From Alisma plantago-aquatica (taxonomy: Eukaryota; Streptophyta; Magnoliopsida; Alismatales; Alismataceae), in NCBI GenBank assembly GCA_963693085.1, contig OY856413.1:544382879-544446878 (forward strand): DNA of 64,000 nucleotides. The letters are read 5' to 3'. This document shows, in pieces, positions 11,851 to 22,199 of this stretch (positions are counted from its first letter, which is position 1; every line of letters begins with the position of its first letter). A program made the translations under genes and the position numbers. The notes beneath the pieces were generated by a model. The model saw only the letters and a list, made by a program, of their open reading frames with translations. It ran no database searches and was not told where the DNA came from.

Positions 11851-13322
11851 AAGAATGAGAAGTGAATGATGAAAATAGTACATGTTTCTTTATAGCATTT
11901 GTCTGAATAAAATATGTTTGAGAACTTGACTGATGCTAAAAGAATATGATAATGTACTTAATTAATCAAGTGAAATCATATCATGTAGAGCCCTGACCAT
12001 AGATCCATCATCGTCAGCAAATTGGTGATGGTGAAACGGGTGCTCCGCGGCAAAACCCGGAGGGCATACTTTTGAGTATGTGGGGGTAAATGGGCGAAAA
12101 TATCCTTACGTCCTAATGAGGGAATTGGGGAAAGGTAAACACTAAACCTCTCAATCCTTCATTACTTGCACCGGGATAGATGTATCACGAATCTCCCGAA
12201 GATTGGGACAGATGCAGTACACATCTCCCAATAATATGCCGGATCGATGGAGATAAACACAAGATCTCACGACCGTGAAGAGAGTGCAGCACGCCACTGT
12301 AACTCTGATAGCGAAGTTGCCAGTATACCCTAGAAAGCTATAATATAGCAAAGACACAAGATGTCATGCATGTAATCTCGCACTGACCGAGATATGGGAG
12401 GTCTTGGTAGCCGGCTCTACCTTTGACCTTGTATGGTACCGATTTTGACTTCGCAATGGTCGGTTGGAGCATGAGCGGTATATCTCATCTCCTCATGGCA
12501 TAAGTGTGATTGTAAAATGTAATCAGCCGTCTAGCATGTTTGCTATAGGATTGAATACGGAAATTCATTGGCTGATGTTATACTTCTAATATGCAATGTT
12601 AGTTGATAAATGTTATTCATGTCTCTTTACATTCCTTGCAATTAGATGTATGGATTATGAATCTACCATGAGTAGATACAATGTTCTCCTTAAGAAAGGA
12701 GATTACCTTTCTCTGTTCATACAATGAATAATGCTGCTGTTCATATGTAAGTACTCCTGTTCAATTCTAATATAATAATCTGCAATAACAATGTTTTGGC
12801 GAAGAGTTATATCTCCCGCTGGGACAATTTACAATTGTCTCACCCCCGTAAGATCCAACATTTTTAGGTGGACGCAGACAAAGAAGTAGAGATTCTTTTG
12901 CAGGAAAAGGAAAGCAGCAGCAATATCAGATACCGTAGTGATGACTCAGGTGGAGGCACTGGCTATCAAGTTTTGTATAGTTAGTAGTCCTATGTGTCAT
13001 CTCTGTACTCTCAGGTCCTCGAAGTTAGTAGATAGTGATTTTATCTTCGACTTGAGATTTTGACTTGAATGCCTCGAGGTTTTATGTTGCTTATGTATAG
13101 TAGAGTAAAGCAACTGTTGTGTGTAATCCTCGAGAAGAGATGTTACATGGTGTGTAACTACAAACAAGGATGTTTATGTAATGCTATGGTTTTTGTTATA
13201 AGAGTTTCCTATGTTTGAATCTCTTTGCAAAAAGTTTTAATTTTTAGTGATTTTCAGTAATCCGCTGCTAATGATTCGCTTCCGCATTAGTTAATCTGGT
13301 GTTTTATAAGTTGGATGCCACA

Positions 13323-13820
13323 GCCTAGGTCAAAACACGCCTCCAACCTCTACCTTGACTCAAGACAACCTTAGTCATGAACACCACACCAAGGAGGAGG
13401 TTTTGAGACCGTGACACCCCACAACAGGCCCTGGGTCATGACCTAGGTCAAGGTAAAATAGTAAGGTCACAAGGCTAATGCATACAAACCCTAGGAAACC
13501 ATAATCTCCACTAAGGGTGATACTACTCAACCAAGAGCCAAACAAGGTGCCCCAAAGCACTACACTCTCCCTCATGAAGCCAAGAGAGAAGGAACACTCT
13601 ATAGGTGGCAAATTTCACATCAACCCCCTATATTGGGTAAATTGCAATTTGCACCAAAACTAGCATAGAAAGCACAATCATCAACCAAACAAGATCAAAC
13701 TGGAGACTTAACCTCTCCACAAGCCCTAATCACATCTCAAAAGATTAGAGCAATGTTATAAGAACATGATTTATCCAAATAAAATAGGGTTACCCCAAAA
13801 CTCAGGTTAGGGTCCTTACA
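13323..13820 (-). repeat. Element A 3' LTR, proximal part
   Basis: Continues the A LTR after B1 and matches 33317-33801 of the 5' LTR. It ends CTTACA at 13820 (TGTAAG on the minus strand). Just inside the element, 13821-13845 is C-rich on the plus strand, giving a G-rich tract on the minus strand in the place of the polypurine primer. Confidence 0.85.
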
Positions 13821-13879
13821 AGCCATAAACCCCCAACAAGGATTTCTCCCCCGAAATCCTAAGAGAAAAGAGAGGGGTA

Positions 13880-15245
13880 TTTTCTCTTAATTTCTTCATC
13901 AAGATCCCATGTGTCTTCCTAAAAACCACGGTGATGCCATAGAACCTTCACAAACATTGTGTCCTCCTTCAGCTTCTTCAGTCTTCTGTCAAGGACCAAC
14001 ACTGGGTCTTCAACATAGGACATGTCCTCATCAAGCTTCACCTCTCATGGCTAGAACACTAACTCTATATTCAGATGGCACTTCCTCAACATATCCACAT
14101 GAAACACATGATGCAACCTGGGCAACTTAGGTGGCAACTCCAACCTGTAGGCCATGTTCCCAACATGTACCACCACTGGGTAAGGTCCCAGATACTTGGG
14201 AGCCAACTTACCCTTCTTCCCAAACCTCAGAACACCTTTTCAAGGAGAAAACATGAGGTATACGTTGTCTCCCACTTGGAACTCCAAGGGTCTATGATGG
14301 TTATCTACATTTGACTTTTGTCTAACCTGTACTGCCTTCAACTGTTGTTGAATCACTTTGTTCTTTTCTGTCATATGCTGCACAAGCTCAAGACCAAGAA
14401 GCTGGTATTCTCCCATCTCATACCAACACAACGGAGATCTACAACGTCTCCCATATAATGCCTCATATGGTTCCATGTTAATGCTACTCTAATAGATGTT
14501 GTTGTAGGAAAACTCTATCAAACTGAGATGTATGTCCCAACTGCCCAAGAACTGAAGAACATAATATCTCAATAGATCCTCCAAGGTCTAAATGGTCCTC
14601 TTAGACCGACCATTCTATCTATGGGTGAAAGGAAGTGCTAAACTTCAACTGTCTACCCAAATATGTGTGTAATTTCTCCCTAAAATGACTTGTGAATTGA
14701 CGACCTCTGTCAAACACAATAGTTGCTGGAACACCATTCAAACACACTATCTCATCAACATAGATCTGGGCAAGCTTCTCAGCAGTATACGTCATCTTCA
14801 CAGGAAGAAAATTCTTTGGCTTGGTCAACCTGTCAACAATCACCCAGATGGAATCATGACCTTTGGCTGTCCTAGGCAGTCCAACCACAAAGTCCATGGT
14901 CACATGATCCCATTTCCACTGTGGTATAGGTAACGGTTGCAATGTCCCTATAGGATTTTGATGATCGACTTTAACCTACTGACACACAACACATCTCGCA
15001 ATGAACTCAACCACGCCCTTCTTCAATCCAGGTCACCAATAAATATCCTTTAGATTATGATACATCTTTGTGTTACCTAAGTGCATGTCATACATGGATG
15101 AGTGAGCCTCTTCCAACACCAGCTTTCTTAGGTCATCAACATCAAGAACCACTACTTTGCCATGGTAACAAACCATCCCATCATCTGACTCACGGAATCC
15201 ATCACGCTTCACATTTCCCAACTCTGATCTAATATGTTGTATCAC
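13880..15245 (-). pseudogene. Element A integrase and chromo-like C-terminus, interrupted
   Basis: On the minus strand, 15245-15033 encodes the zinc-binding N-terminal region (EEAHSSMYDMHLGNTKMY, the H...H part of the HHCC finger), 14942-14619 the catalytic core start ([15 protein letters not shown], then VIVDRLTK and FDRGRQFTSHF, holding the first two acidic residues of the D,D,E triad) and 14476-14240 the later integrase (ALYGRRCRSPLCW). Further on, a GPYPVV motif and an HHVFHVDML motif precede a chromodomain-like VKVLWHHRG stretch near 13920. Integrase joins cDNA to host DNA; the chromo-like tail directs insertion in chromoviruses. Stops and frame changes break the reading. Element C is inserted immediately upstream at 15260, separating it from RNase H. 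Confidence 0.85.
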
Positions 15246-16079
15246 AGTATCAACGTATTTGACCGGCCTAAATCACGCGTCCTAAAAGTGGAGCAGATTT
15301 GAAGTAGTCAGACTTTTAAATTTATAACTCGAAACCTTCTAGGCTCCCGCAACTTTGTTTACGGGGTCGAAGTATATATACGAGGTCAAACACAGGGATA
15401 AGGGTGGTAGTGTTGAGAACACAAAACCGACACGTTACACTCTAGTAAGGGAAAAGAGATGATAAAATTCCTCAAGGGAACAACAAGATAGGACCAATAA
15501 AACAAAAGAAAACTATCTCCAAATGGAGCTACGAGGAAAAATAAGGTTTTCAGCATTTATCAGTTTTTAGGGGTTTTCGTGCAATGGAAACAGAGAGACA
15601 ATACTAATGCTATAGTAAGGAACAAAGGAGAAAGCTTCGGTAAAACAAGCGGCATCAGAAACATCCTGTACCCCTCCTCTCGAAGCGGGTACCTCTAACC
15701 AAGCATCAGCACCCCTCTCAAGGTTGCTGGACTTAAGTTAGGGTGGAAAGGTCACTAAAGCAGCTCTGATCCTGGGTACTCTCGTACTCCAGTATCAGAC
15801 CAAACACTAGAGCCACAACACCTCTCTCAAGGCTATTACAACGGGAAAACACGATTCAGTAGCTAATCGAAACGCGATCCAAGCGTACAAGCTAGAGTTC
15901 AAATGTTAAACATAGCAATCATCAACAAAAGGTACCAAACATACAACAACAGATAATTAAAACTCTTACAATTCCATTAACATATAAGGGTCTGATTACA
16001 TTGCATAAATAAAGGAAGTAAATGACTGAAATAAGTAAGATAAGTGTCACCTTATTGATTTAGAAGGGCGACAAACTGC

Positions 16080-16840
16080 AACAGACTTTCCAGCCTGATA
16101 CCGGGTAGGGGCCTTGCCCGATACACACGTGTCGGGTGGCACACCCTCTCGGGCGACACACTCACGATGGACAGATGTACCGCGTGGGGCGCCATGGCCC
16201 GATACGATCATGTCAGGCGGCACCAATTCAGACGACACACCACGACTGGCGATGCGTATTGGGGTTTGGTATCGTGCCGAGCTAGAGTGTTGCTTCCAAG
16301 TATCGGGTACTCCTATCGGGCATTCTTGTTGGCCGATATCGGCCTGCAGCGATGCCCGGGCCGATTCTAAGTGAACCATTCCTACCCTCTCGGGATGGGG
16401 AAGTGCTCACCTAGAGTTGCCCGGCACACCTCTGAGGCACGACATGCGAACTCCAGATGCTTTCCTTGGATGGCTTTTTGAGAATTTCCGAACTGTCTTT
16501 TCGGCTTCCTGTAGATGCTATTTATAGGCAGCAGTTGGGGGAAGTTATGGTTCTCCGGACGCCACGTGTCCTCCTTCAACTCCATTATTGCGGCTTCAGG
16601 GGTGCCCGATATGCGTGTCGCCCGACACAAGTATGTCGGGCTATCGGTGGTCATGACGAGTGGCGCCTGCCGGTGGGTGGCCTGTATCGCGCGACATGCT
16701 TCAACAGTTGTGGCGGGCCCGGTTCCCTGTCAGGTAGAAGGCGTGTCGCTCATCCGCTTCCTCTTACGTGGCGCCCTCATGTCCCGCGGCAGTGTATCGG
16801 GCTGCCCTATCGGGCAGTGATCGTATCAAACGGCTGGTTG
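16080..16840. repeat. CCCGAYAC/GTRTCGGG motif cluster in the C 3' LTR
   Basis: More than a dozen copies of CCCGATAC or CCCGACAC in both orientations, some paired as hairpins: GCCCGACA (16620-16627) with TGTCGGGC (16634-16641) is a perfect 8-bp stem with a 6-nt loop; CCCGATAC with GTGTCGGG at about 16117-16137 has one wobble. The counterpart is about 26190-26935, and a third cluster lies inside the element at 22200-23110. Confidence 0.8.
16518..16568 (-). promoter_or_regulatory. LTR promoter of element C (3' copy): TATA box plus G-box
   Basis: CTATAAATAG on the minus strand (plus-strand CTATTTATAG at 16518-16527) with the G-box core CACGTG at 16563-16568, upstream of the TATA box in element orientation. 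Start-to-start distance is 45 bp. G-boxes are bound by plant bZIP and bHLH factors. The same pair occurs in the other LTR and inside the element. Confidence 0.75.
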
Positions 16841-17069
16841 GTAAGGAGGTTGATGCATGTGGAACATGTTCGTTGGCCGGTTTGGGCCTTTTTGCCGATA
16901 AATGTGTTAAAAACTGAGGAAAACTCTGCAAAAGATGACAAAATTGAGTTAATAGCGCCGCGTGGCCTGTTTATTCAAAAACACTATAAAGAGGAGAGGA
17001 AAATAGTTTAAAAGGGCAGTTTTGATAACAAAATAAGGGCCAAAAACATTACAAAATTTGGTGTTATCA

Positions 17070-17083
17070 ACTCCCCCAAACTT
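17070..17083 (-). other. 3' polypurine tract of element C
   Basis: AAGTTTGGGGGAGT on the minus strand, directly against the 3' LTR start. It primes plus-strand DNA synthesis in LTR elements. An exact 14-nt copy lies at 18037-18050. Confidence 0.85.
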
Positions 17084-18036
17084 AGCATTTTGATTGTCCT
17101 CAATCAATCTTTAAACTTTGTTTTGTGATGCTTCTTCTTGAATGGTATAGTTTCCATACCATGGGATTTGAGTGAGCATTGAGATGTCTCACAGAGAATG
17201 CGGCCCGACCACGAACAATAGACTTTATTTCTCCTGCCTTATTAAGCAAAAATTTTCTCCACAGCTTCGGCGAGACTTAAGTGCATGATTTCAAAGTTAG
17301 CTTTCACACCAAACAGCTTTTGGGGGCAGAAAGTTGTGTGTTTGGGTAGGCTTAAGGGTTTTTGGGTTTTTTTTGTTTCCCATTAGTCCATCCAGGTACG
17401 GGTCCATTAACGGGTGAGTGGTCCCTGTAGTCCAAGCCAGTTGGCTTTAGAGCAGTGATTTCATATCCTACGTACCACTTCCCCAGATCTACCATGCCTA
17501 AAGATGGGTACTTTTGGAAAACAAGTGTGTATATATATTTTTTTCTTTTTCATTTGGCACAACTCTCATGCTTTTATTCACTCTCATAAGGCTATTCTCT
17601 CTTTTTGGGATTTTTATTGGGTAAGGGAAAACAAGAGGAATTTTGTTGCTATTTGGGCAGCTTTTTCCTTCTACATACACGTCTCTTAGTTGTTGCAAGA
17701 TTATTTTTCGCAATTTTTGGCGTGGAAAGTTGTAGTCTTTTGTTGTTTGAGGCTGCATTATCAGAAAGACATAACAAAACTTGCATCTCCTTAGGCACAT
17801 AGAAAATAGACTGGCAAGAAGTCATTTCAGGTTTTTACTATATAGTGTCTTTATACACATGTAAGGACACAAAATAAGCAAAATTTTTCAAAATTTTTGG
17901 CAGAATTTTTTGTATTAGGCAATTATATGTACATATGTACACATGATAAAGGAAAGGAACAAGCAGAACAAAAAGGGGTGAAGTTTGAAAATTTTTCAAA
18001 AATTTTATACCTCCCTCACTGGTACATGGTACCCCC
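17084..18036 (-). other. 3' untranslated region of element C
   Basis: About 950 bp between the two polypurine tracts. It is T-rich and A-rich with no recognisable domain; the short open frames on both strands look accidental. Confidence 0.6.
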
Positions 18037-18050
18037 ACTCCCCCAAACTT
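18037..18050 (-). other. Second, internal polypurine tract of element C
   Basis: AAGTTTGGGGGAGT on the minus strand, identical over 14 nt to the 3' polypurine tract and extended by a further GGGGG run. It lies about 70 bp downstream of the Ulp1-like reading frame. A second plus-strand primer is the likely reading; chance duplication of the 3' end is an alternative. Confidence 0.6.
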
Positions 18051-18119
18051 ACTCCACACTCTGTCCCAGAGTTGTGAAGTAGATAGGGTAGAGGTAGGGT
18101 AATGTTGGTCCAGTGAGGG

Positions 18120-19786
18120 TTAGATGGTGATCGCGCCTATGACAGATAGAAGCTCCCACACATATTCTCCTCGTTTGCTGTGGTAGTCGATGTGGTGGAG
18201 CTGGTCAGGCGTCGCTTCGTTTGATATCCATTCCAGGACGAAGATGCTGCAGTCGTTGGATAGAGGAATTTGTTGTGGATTGCTATGGTAGAACTGAAGA
18301 TCGTGCCATTTGCTTGCTTCTGTATCCAGGAATGGTTGTATCAGCGCTGCCACCTCGTCGTAGTATTTTCGTACTAAGCGCTCGAGGGATGTCAACACTG
18401 TCGATGTACACTGCACTAGATGATCTTTGTTGCCGTCTGAGCTATTGTAGAAGATTCCTGATCGTTGGCGAGTGTACATCGTCAGGAGCGTCCAGTGGTT
18501 GTAATGTAGGATGGGCAGGAAGATTGTGCGTGGAACCCTGTGCTCCAGCTCTGCCAAAAATGATTGCTTCGCTTCTGTTTCATCAGCGAGGCAGATGTCG
18601 TTGAACAACATTGGATGAGCTATGTATGCATGTTCGAACTTTAGCTATAGTATTTGGATGTAGGAGGCCGCCACAGATACCGCCAGGCATCCTCCATCTT
18701 TTACCATGTCCCTTAAGTCATCAACCGGGACTTTGACATTGCCTGCCTCGTAGATGACATCTACCGGGGTGGAATCAGCCAACTTTAGAAGGATTTCATT
18801 GACCTGCTCCTGTGTGAGTGTAGCGCACGAGAAACGGTCGAAATTGTTGATCAATTCTTCTGAAGTTTCAGGCGAAATAGGGTCTTCGAATCTGTGCACT
18901 TCCCGCAGGATCTCTAACTGCTTGCCTGCCCCGTAGGTGTCAGTTTCTATTTCTACTTCTTTCTCTGGAGTGCTACTGGGTTGTGAAGATTCTCCTTCTA
19001 AGTCACTGTCCAGCAGCCTCTCCGGTACCTCTCCATCTTGGAAATAACACCCGTCTTTGATCAGCAGTAGGGCGTATATGTTCCTGAGATGGTAAAAGTT
19101 TTGGCCCTGGAGGTGTCTCATGTATCCAAATATGTTGAGCAGCTCCATGACACGCAAGACGATAATGGCACTATTCCCGCTTCCCTCTTCTGCTTGGATG
19201 GGGAAGTCTCGGGTAGAAAAGAAGTTCCAAACACCGCTGTGACGTTTGACTCCTTGCTTGATAGCTCGTAGAAGATGCAGCGGTAGAAGTCTCAGATGTT
19301 TGTCCTCCGGGCGACTGAAAATAAGCCCGGAGCGTGGCACCTCGTTGTTGTTGTAGCTAAGTAGCTGGACGTTGTGGTTCCTGAGGTCTGCCATGCAGAG
19401 GAACCATACGTTGCAGTGCTTGTACGTGGCCAACACCATGTTCGTGTTATGCTTTTCGATGTGTCGCAGCATGTTGGTCACCACAATGGAGTCTGGCACT
19501 CCCATCATCAGCCTTCTCGCCAAGGTCAGGGTGGCGTAGTATACTGTTCTCCGACCTGTCCCACACTGATGTTCTCCATTATTACACCTTCTAGGACCCT
19601 GAATAGCCTTTTTCCTACTACGACTGGCGAGTGAAATATGCTTCTGAGTGCTCCCCGTCATACAGAGAAGTAGCCGTCACTCCAGACGACATCTTCTTCA
19701 TCTTCCTGCGACCTTAAGACCTTGTTCAGCAATTTCTGGTCTCTGATCGTCAGGTAGCAGATGGCCCTTCTGTCGAAGTCGGCCAT
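18120..19786 (-). pseudogene. Ulp1/C48-like cysteine protease gene, two breaks
   Basis: Ulp1-type proteases remove SUMO or related modifiers. The C-terminal block (18611-18120) shows the family signature: HYNHWTLL with the catalytic His, a YNSSDG stretch where the family has its Asp-bearing segment, and PQQIPLSNDCSIFVLEW holding the oxyanion Gln and the nucleophile Cys. The upstream 338 residues (19661-18645) are in the same frame, separated from this block by one TAG at 18645-18647; an ATG at 19786 opens about 43 codons that run into a TGA overlapping the ATG at 19661, a one-base frame change. The N-terminal part has no domain I recognise. It follows the ORF1-like gene with no other gene between, and precedes the internal polypurine tract. 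Ulp1-like genes are known passengers of some plant transposons (Mutator-like Kaonashi elements); here the carrier is an LTR element. The protease call rests on motif order and is good; activity is unlikely in this copy. Confidence 0.8.
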
Positions 19787-19804
19787 CTCGAAGGAAGGTA
19801 GCTC

Positions 19805-20261
19805 TTACAGTGCAAAGAATTTATCCACTATCGAGCGTCTTCCTCTGGGGGGATGTCTTTCAGTGGCAGCACATATGTCCCCCCCTTCTCCCTCTGATTC
19901 ATCAGAAGAGTCCTCCTCGATGCTGATGTCTTCGTTATCATCTTCAGCCTCATCCAGGGGGACTGAGGGAGTTGTTTCTTCTAGACCGTGGGAGTTCTCC
20001 TGTCCTGCTGGAGCTCCGTCGGCCGATCTTTGTGGCGTCCCTTCCTTGGGCATTGTGGATGGCCCACTGGAGGAGGAAGAGGATGATGATCTTGAGGAAG
20101 CCGCTGACGAGGAAGGTGGAGAGCCTCAGCTAGGAGGTGACGGAGACCTTCTCGGCTGCCTTTGGTGTAGATGGTCGTCTCCCCTATTTAGCCTCTCCTC
20201 GATCATGTCAAGGCGTTGGAGGGCCTGCTAAAGTGTGGCGTTCCTGTTCCTGGCTATTCAG
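19805..20261 (-). pseudogene. Coiled-coil and acidic continuation of the ORF1-like gene
   Basis: After the stop at 20262 the minus strand continues in another frame with a heptad-like ALQRLDMIEERLNR stretch, a Ser/Pro-rich segment and then, from 20053 to 19805, 82 residues rich in Asp and Glu ending VDKFFAL. Two stops interrupt the first half. The most economical reading is that this is the C-terminus of the upstream ORF detached by a frameshift, but it could be a separate small gene. Confidence 0.45.
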
Positions 20262-22145
20262 CTACTGCTGGAAAAATGAAAACTTGTGGGTTAGAGAATT
20301 AAACATAGCCGAGTGGCTCTCTGTTACCTCCCACAAGTGGTCAAGCTCGTGCCCTAGAATTTTCCCGAGCAACCGAGGGGCTCCTTTAGATCTCCCTCCC
20401 GTCCTCACGATGCTCCTCTCGCGTGAGGGTCTACCCGATGAGGTAGACCAGATCTCGATCGTTCGCGAGGTAGATGATGCTGGGCGAGGTGTCAGCACCT
20501 TTGCGGCTGTCACTCCCTCACCCTCTTGTCGTGGTGGAGATGGCTGTGGAATGGGTGGATGCTGCTCCGCCTCCACATTGTCAGAGATCTCTTCAGTAGC
20601 TGCTATAGGGGACACCCGTGGTGGTGTCGGCGTTAGCTGTGTAGCTCCGAGCTCCATCTCAAGAATCTCGGCGAACACCCCATCACTGGCATCTGGCTGT
20701 GTTACTTCTTCTACCTCTAGAGGCCACATAGAAGTTTTGGGGGATGCGACAGTCTCTTCCATGGCAGCTCCCGTCGTTGTCTCGGCGACTTCTACGATTG
20801 TTGGTTCTTTTTCAGCCACGACAAGTGTTGTCGTTATCGTGGCTGGTATAGTTGGAGCGACGATAGCTCTAACTACTGTTGTCGTCGGTGGCTCTGGAAT
20901 GGCAGCTGGCTCGACATGTGTCGTTGAAGTTTTGTCCTGCCTTGGTTCGAGAGGGATTGACTCTCCTCTCGCGGCCGCCCTCTCTTGAATTCTGGTGGTG
21001 GCGGCGTAAGCTGCTCCTATCGCCACAACTTCAATTTCTGCTGTGGTGAAGACCAGCTTTTCTGCGTCGTAGGCGGTGCAGTGAGGGAGTGGAAGGAGGG
21101 TGTTTGTCCTTGCGAACTTGTAGAAGTAGCTTCTCCCCTCCTTCTTTATGATGCCTGCCCTAATGAGGTACTTGAGGTCGATGAACTCGTCGCCCCTAGT
21201 CCTCAAAAGACTACGCGGTTCCTTTAGGTAACCTACCGCAACCGTGATCAGATTAACAATGCCACCCATGCAATATTCTTTAGTGGCATCCTTTATCGGG
21301 TGCAGCCTGTTCAGCAAGAAATGCCCCAGATTGATCACCTTGTCCTCCATCATGTGCCACATTAGGTGGAGTTCTTCGATGTAGACGTTGCTGGACTCGT
21401 TTTTGCTAAAAAGTAGGCATGCTACCAGCTTGTACACTATCCTCCAGAAACAGGAGTGCACTGCCGCCACCTTGCTTCCCGACTTGCATGATGATTCACC
21501 GGTCAGCCGCTTCCAGAGCTCCACGGGGTTGAACCCGTCTCCTTCAGTGATCCTTTCACTGTTATTCAGCAACTTCTTCTCCTCCTCACTGGAAGAGAAG
21601 ATCTCGTTGAGCAGCTTTTCGGAGATGACGTGCTCTGAGTTGTACAACCGCCCTTGTAGTCTGTCTGCTCCGCCATATTCTTCAACGTCCTCAGGTATAT
21701 TCTTCACTCGGCGGAGAGACGACATGAACTCCCTCGTGAGTTCGGTGTAGGAGGCGGAATAGATGAGGCAGATCTTCCTCAGTCTTGCCGCGGTGAGGAC
21801 ATTCTCCAGTATTTCAAAAATCCCCAATCGAATGAAGGATGACTGGTGGTAGAATCTGCTCGGCCTGTAAAGCTTAGTCGCCAATTCTGTGTACCGGCAT
21901 CCATGCTCATCATCTCTTGGCACAAACCTTCCTGGTGTGTGGTCCAGGGGTTCTGCCACTACAGTTGGAGCTGTGGTTGGAGCCGTCACTTCTCTCGTCC
22001 TTATTCTCTTTTCAGCGGTTGATGGCCCAGCCACCTCAAGATTCAGGCATTTCTGCCCGACCGTTGTTGCTTTATCTGCGGCCTCGGTGTCGATTCTTCT
22101 ACCGTATTTGTCAACTCGAATGACAGTTTGCTTTGTACGAGCCAT
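20262..22145 (-). CDS. Athila ORF1-like protein with histone H3-like N-terminus
   Basis: An uninterrupted reading frame of 631 codons from the first ATG (22157) or 627 from the second (22145). I choose the second: the context is G at -3 and G at +4 with an Ala codon next, while the first has T at -3 and C at +4. The protein then begins MARTKQT, identical to the first seven residues of histone H3, and continues VIRVDKYGRR, unlike H3. Residues about 95-375 resemble the Athila ORF1/putative plant transposon domain (SSFIRLGIFEIL, YTELTREFMSSL, then an INLGHFLLNRL segment). Residues about 400-631 are Thr/Val/Pro/Glu-rich and probably disordered. Its place between gag and the 3' end corresponds to the env-like gene of Athila elements, but I see no signal peptide or membrane span. 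A promoter-like module lies about 700 bp upstream. Function unknown. Confidence 0.7.
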   Translation of the reverse strand: MARTKQTVIRVDKYGRRIDTEAADKATTVGQKCLNLEVAGPSTAEKRIRTREVTAPTTAPTVVAEPLDHTPGRFVPRDDEHGCRYTELATKLYRPSRFYHQSSFIRLGIFEILENVLTAARLRKICLIYSASYTELTREFMSSLRRVKNIPEDVEEYGGADRLQGRLYNSEHVISEKLLNEIFSSSEEEKKLLNNSERITEGDGFNPVELWKRLTGESSCKSGSKVAAVHSCFWRIVYKLVACLLFSKNESSNVYIEELHLMWHMMEDKVINLGHFLLNRLHPIKDATKEYCMGGIVNLITVAVGYLKEPRSLLRTRGDEFIDLKYLIRAGIIKKEGRSYFYKFARTNTLLPLPHCTAYDAEKLVFTTAEIEVVAIGAAYAATTRIQERAAARGESIPLEPRQDKTSTTHVEPAAIPEPPTTTVVRAIVAPTIPATITTTLVVAEKEPTIVEVAETTTGAAMEETVASPKTSMWPLEVEEVTQPDASDGVFAEILEMELGATQLTPTPPRVSPIAATEEISDNVEAEQHPPIPQPSPPRQEGEGVTAAKVLTPRPASSTSRTIEIWSTSSGRPSRERSIVRTGGRSKGAPRLLGKILGHELDHLWEVTESHSAMFNSLTHKFSFFQQ

Positions 22146-22199
22146 TTCTGTCAGCATAAAACAAATTCATTGATTAATTAAATGTTAAAATTGATTTCA

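Larger units (their letters stand above)
7828..13322 (+). mobile_element. Element B1: 5.5-kb LTR unit (probable solo LTR of a chromovirus)
   Basis: Begins TGTAACATCCC and ends GGATGCCACA, flanked by GCCTA at 7823-7827 and 13323-13327, and splits the 3' LTR of element A, which resumes exactly. A second copy in the opposite orientation lies at 53027-58195. No gag or pol motif occurs inside. Parts match the element A LTR in the same order (the GTGGAC block near the 3' end, the mini-hairpin region, the block related to A's tandem repeat), so the whole unit is best read as one very long LTR left by LTR-LTR recombination. A non-autonomous element with short LTRs is less likely because I see no terminal direct repeat. 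Confidence 0.75.
15260..17069 (-). repeat. Element C 3' LTR
   Basis: 1810 bp; matches 25363-27171 end to end with scattered substitutions. It contains the TATA/G-box module (16518-16568) and a GC-rich zone (about 16080-16840) rich in CCCGATAC and GTCGGGC motifs. The similarity of the pair marks C as a fairly recent insertion. Confidence 0.95.

Noticed and set aside
14685..14933. Plus-strand frame opposite the A integrase
   Set aside because: Antisense shadow of a clear integrase core on the minus strand.
20137..20988. 283-codon plus-strand frame, Ser/Val/Gly-rich
   Set aside because: Antisense to the ORF1-like gene's low-complexity C-terminus; it arises from the Thr/Val/Pro-rich codons on the other strand.
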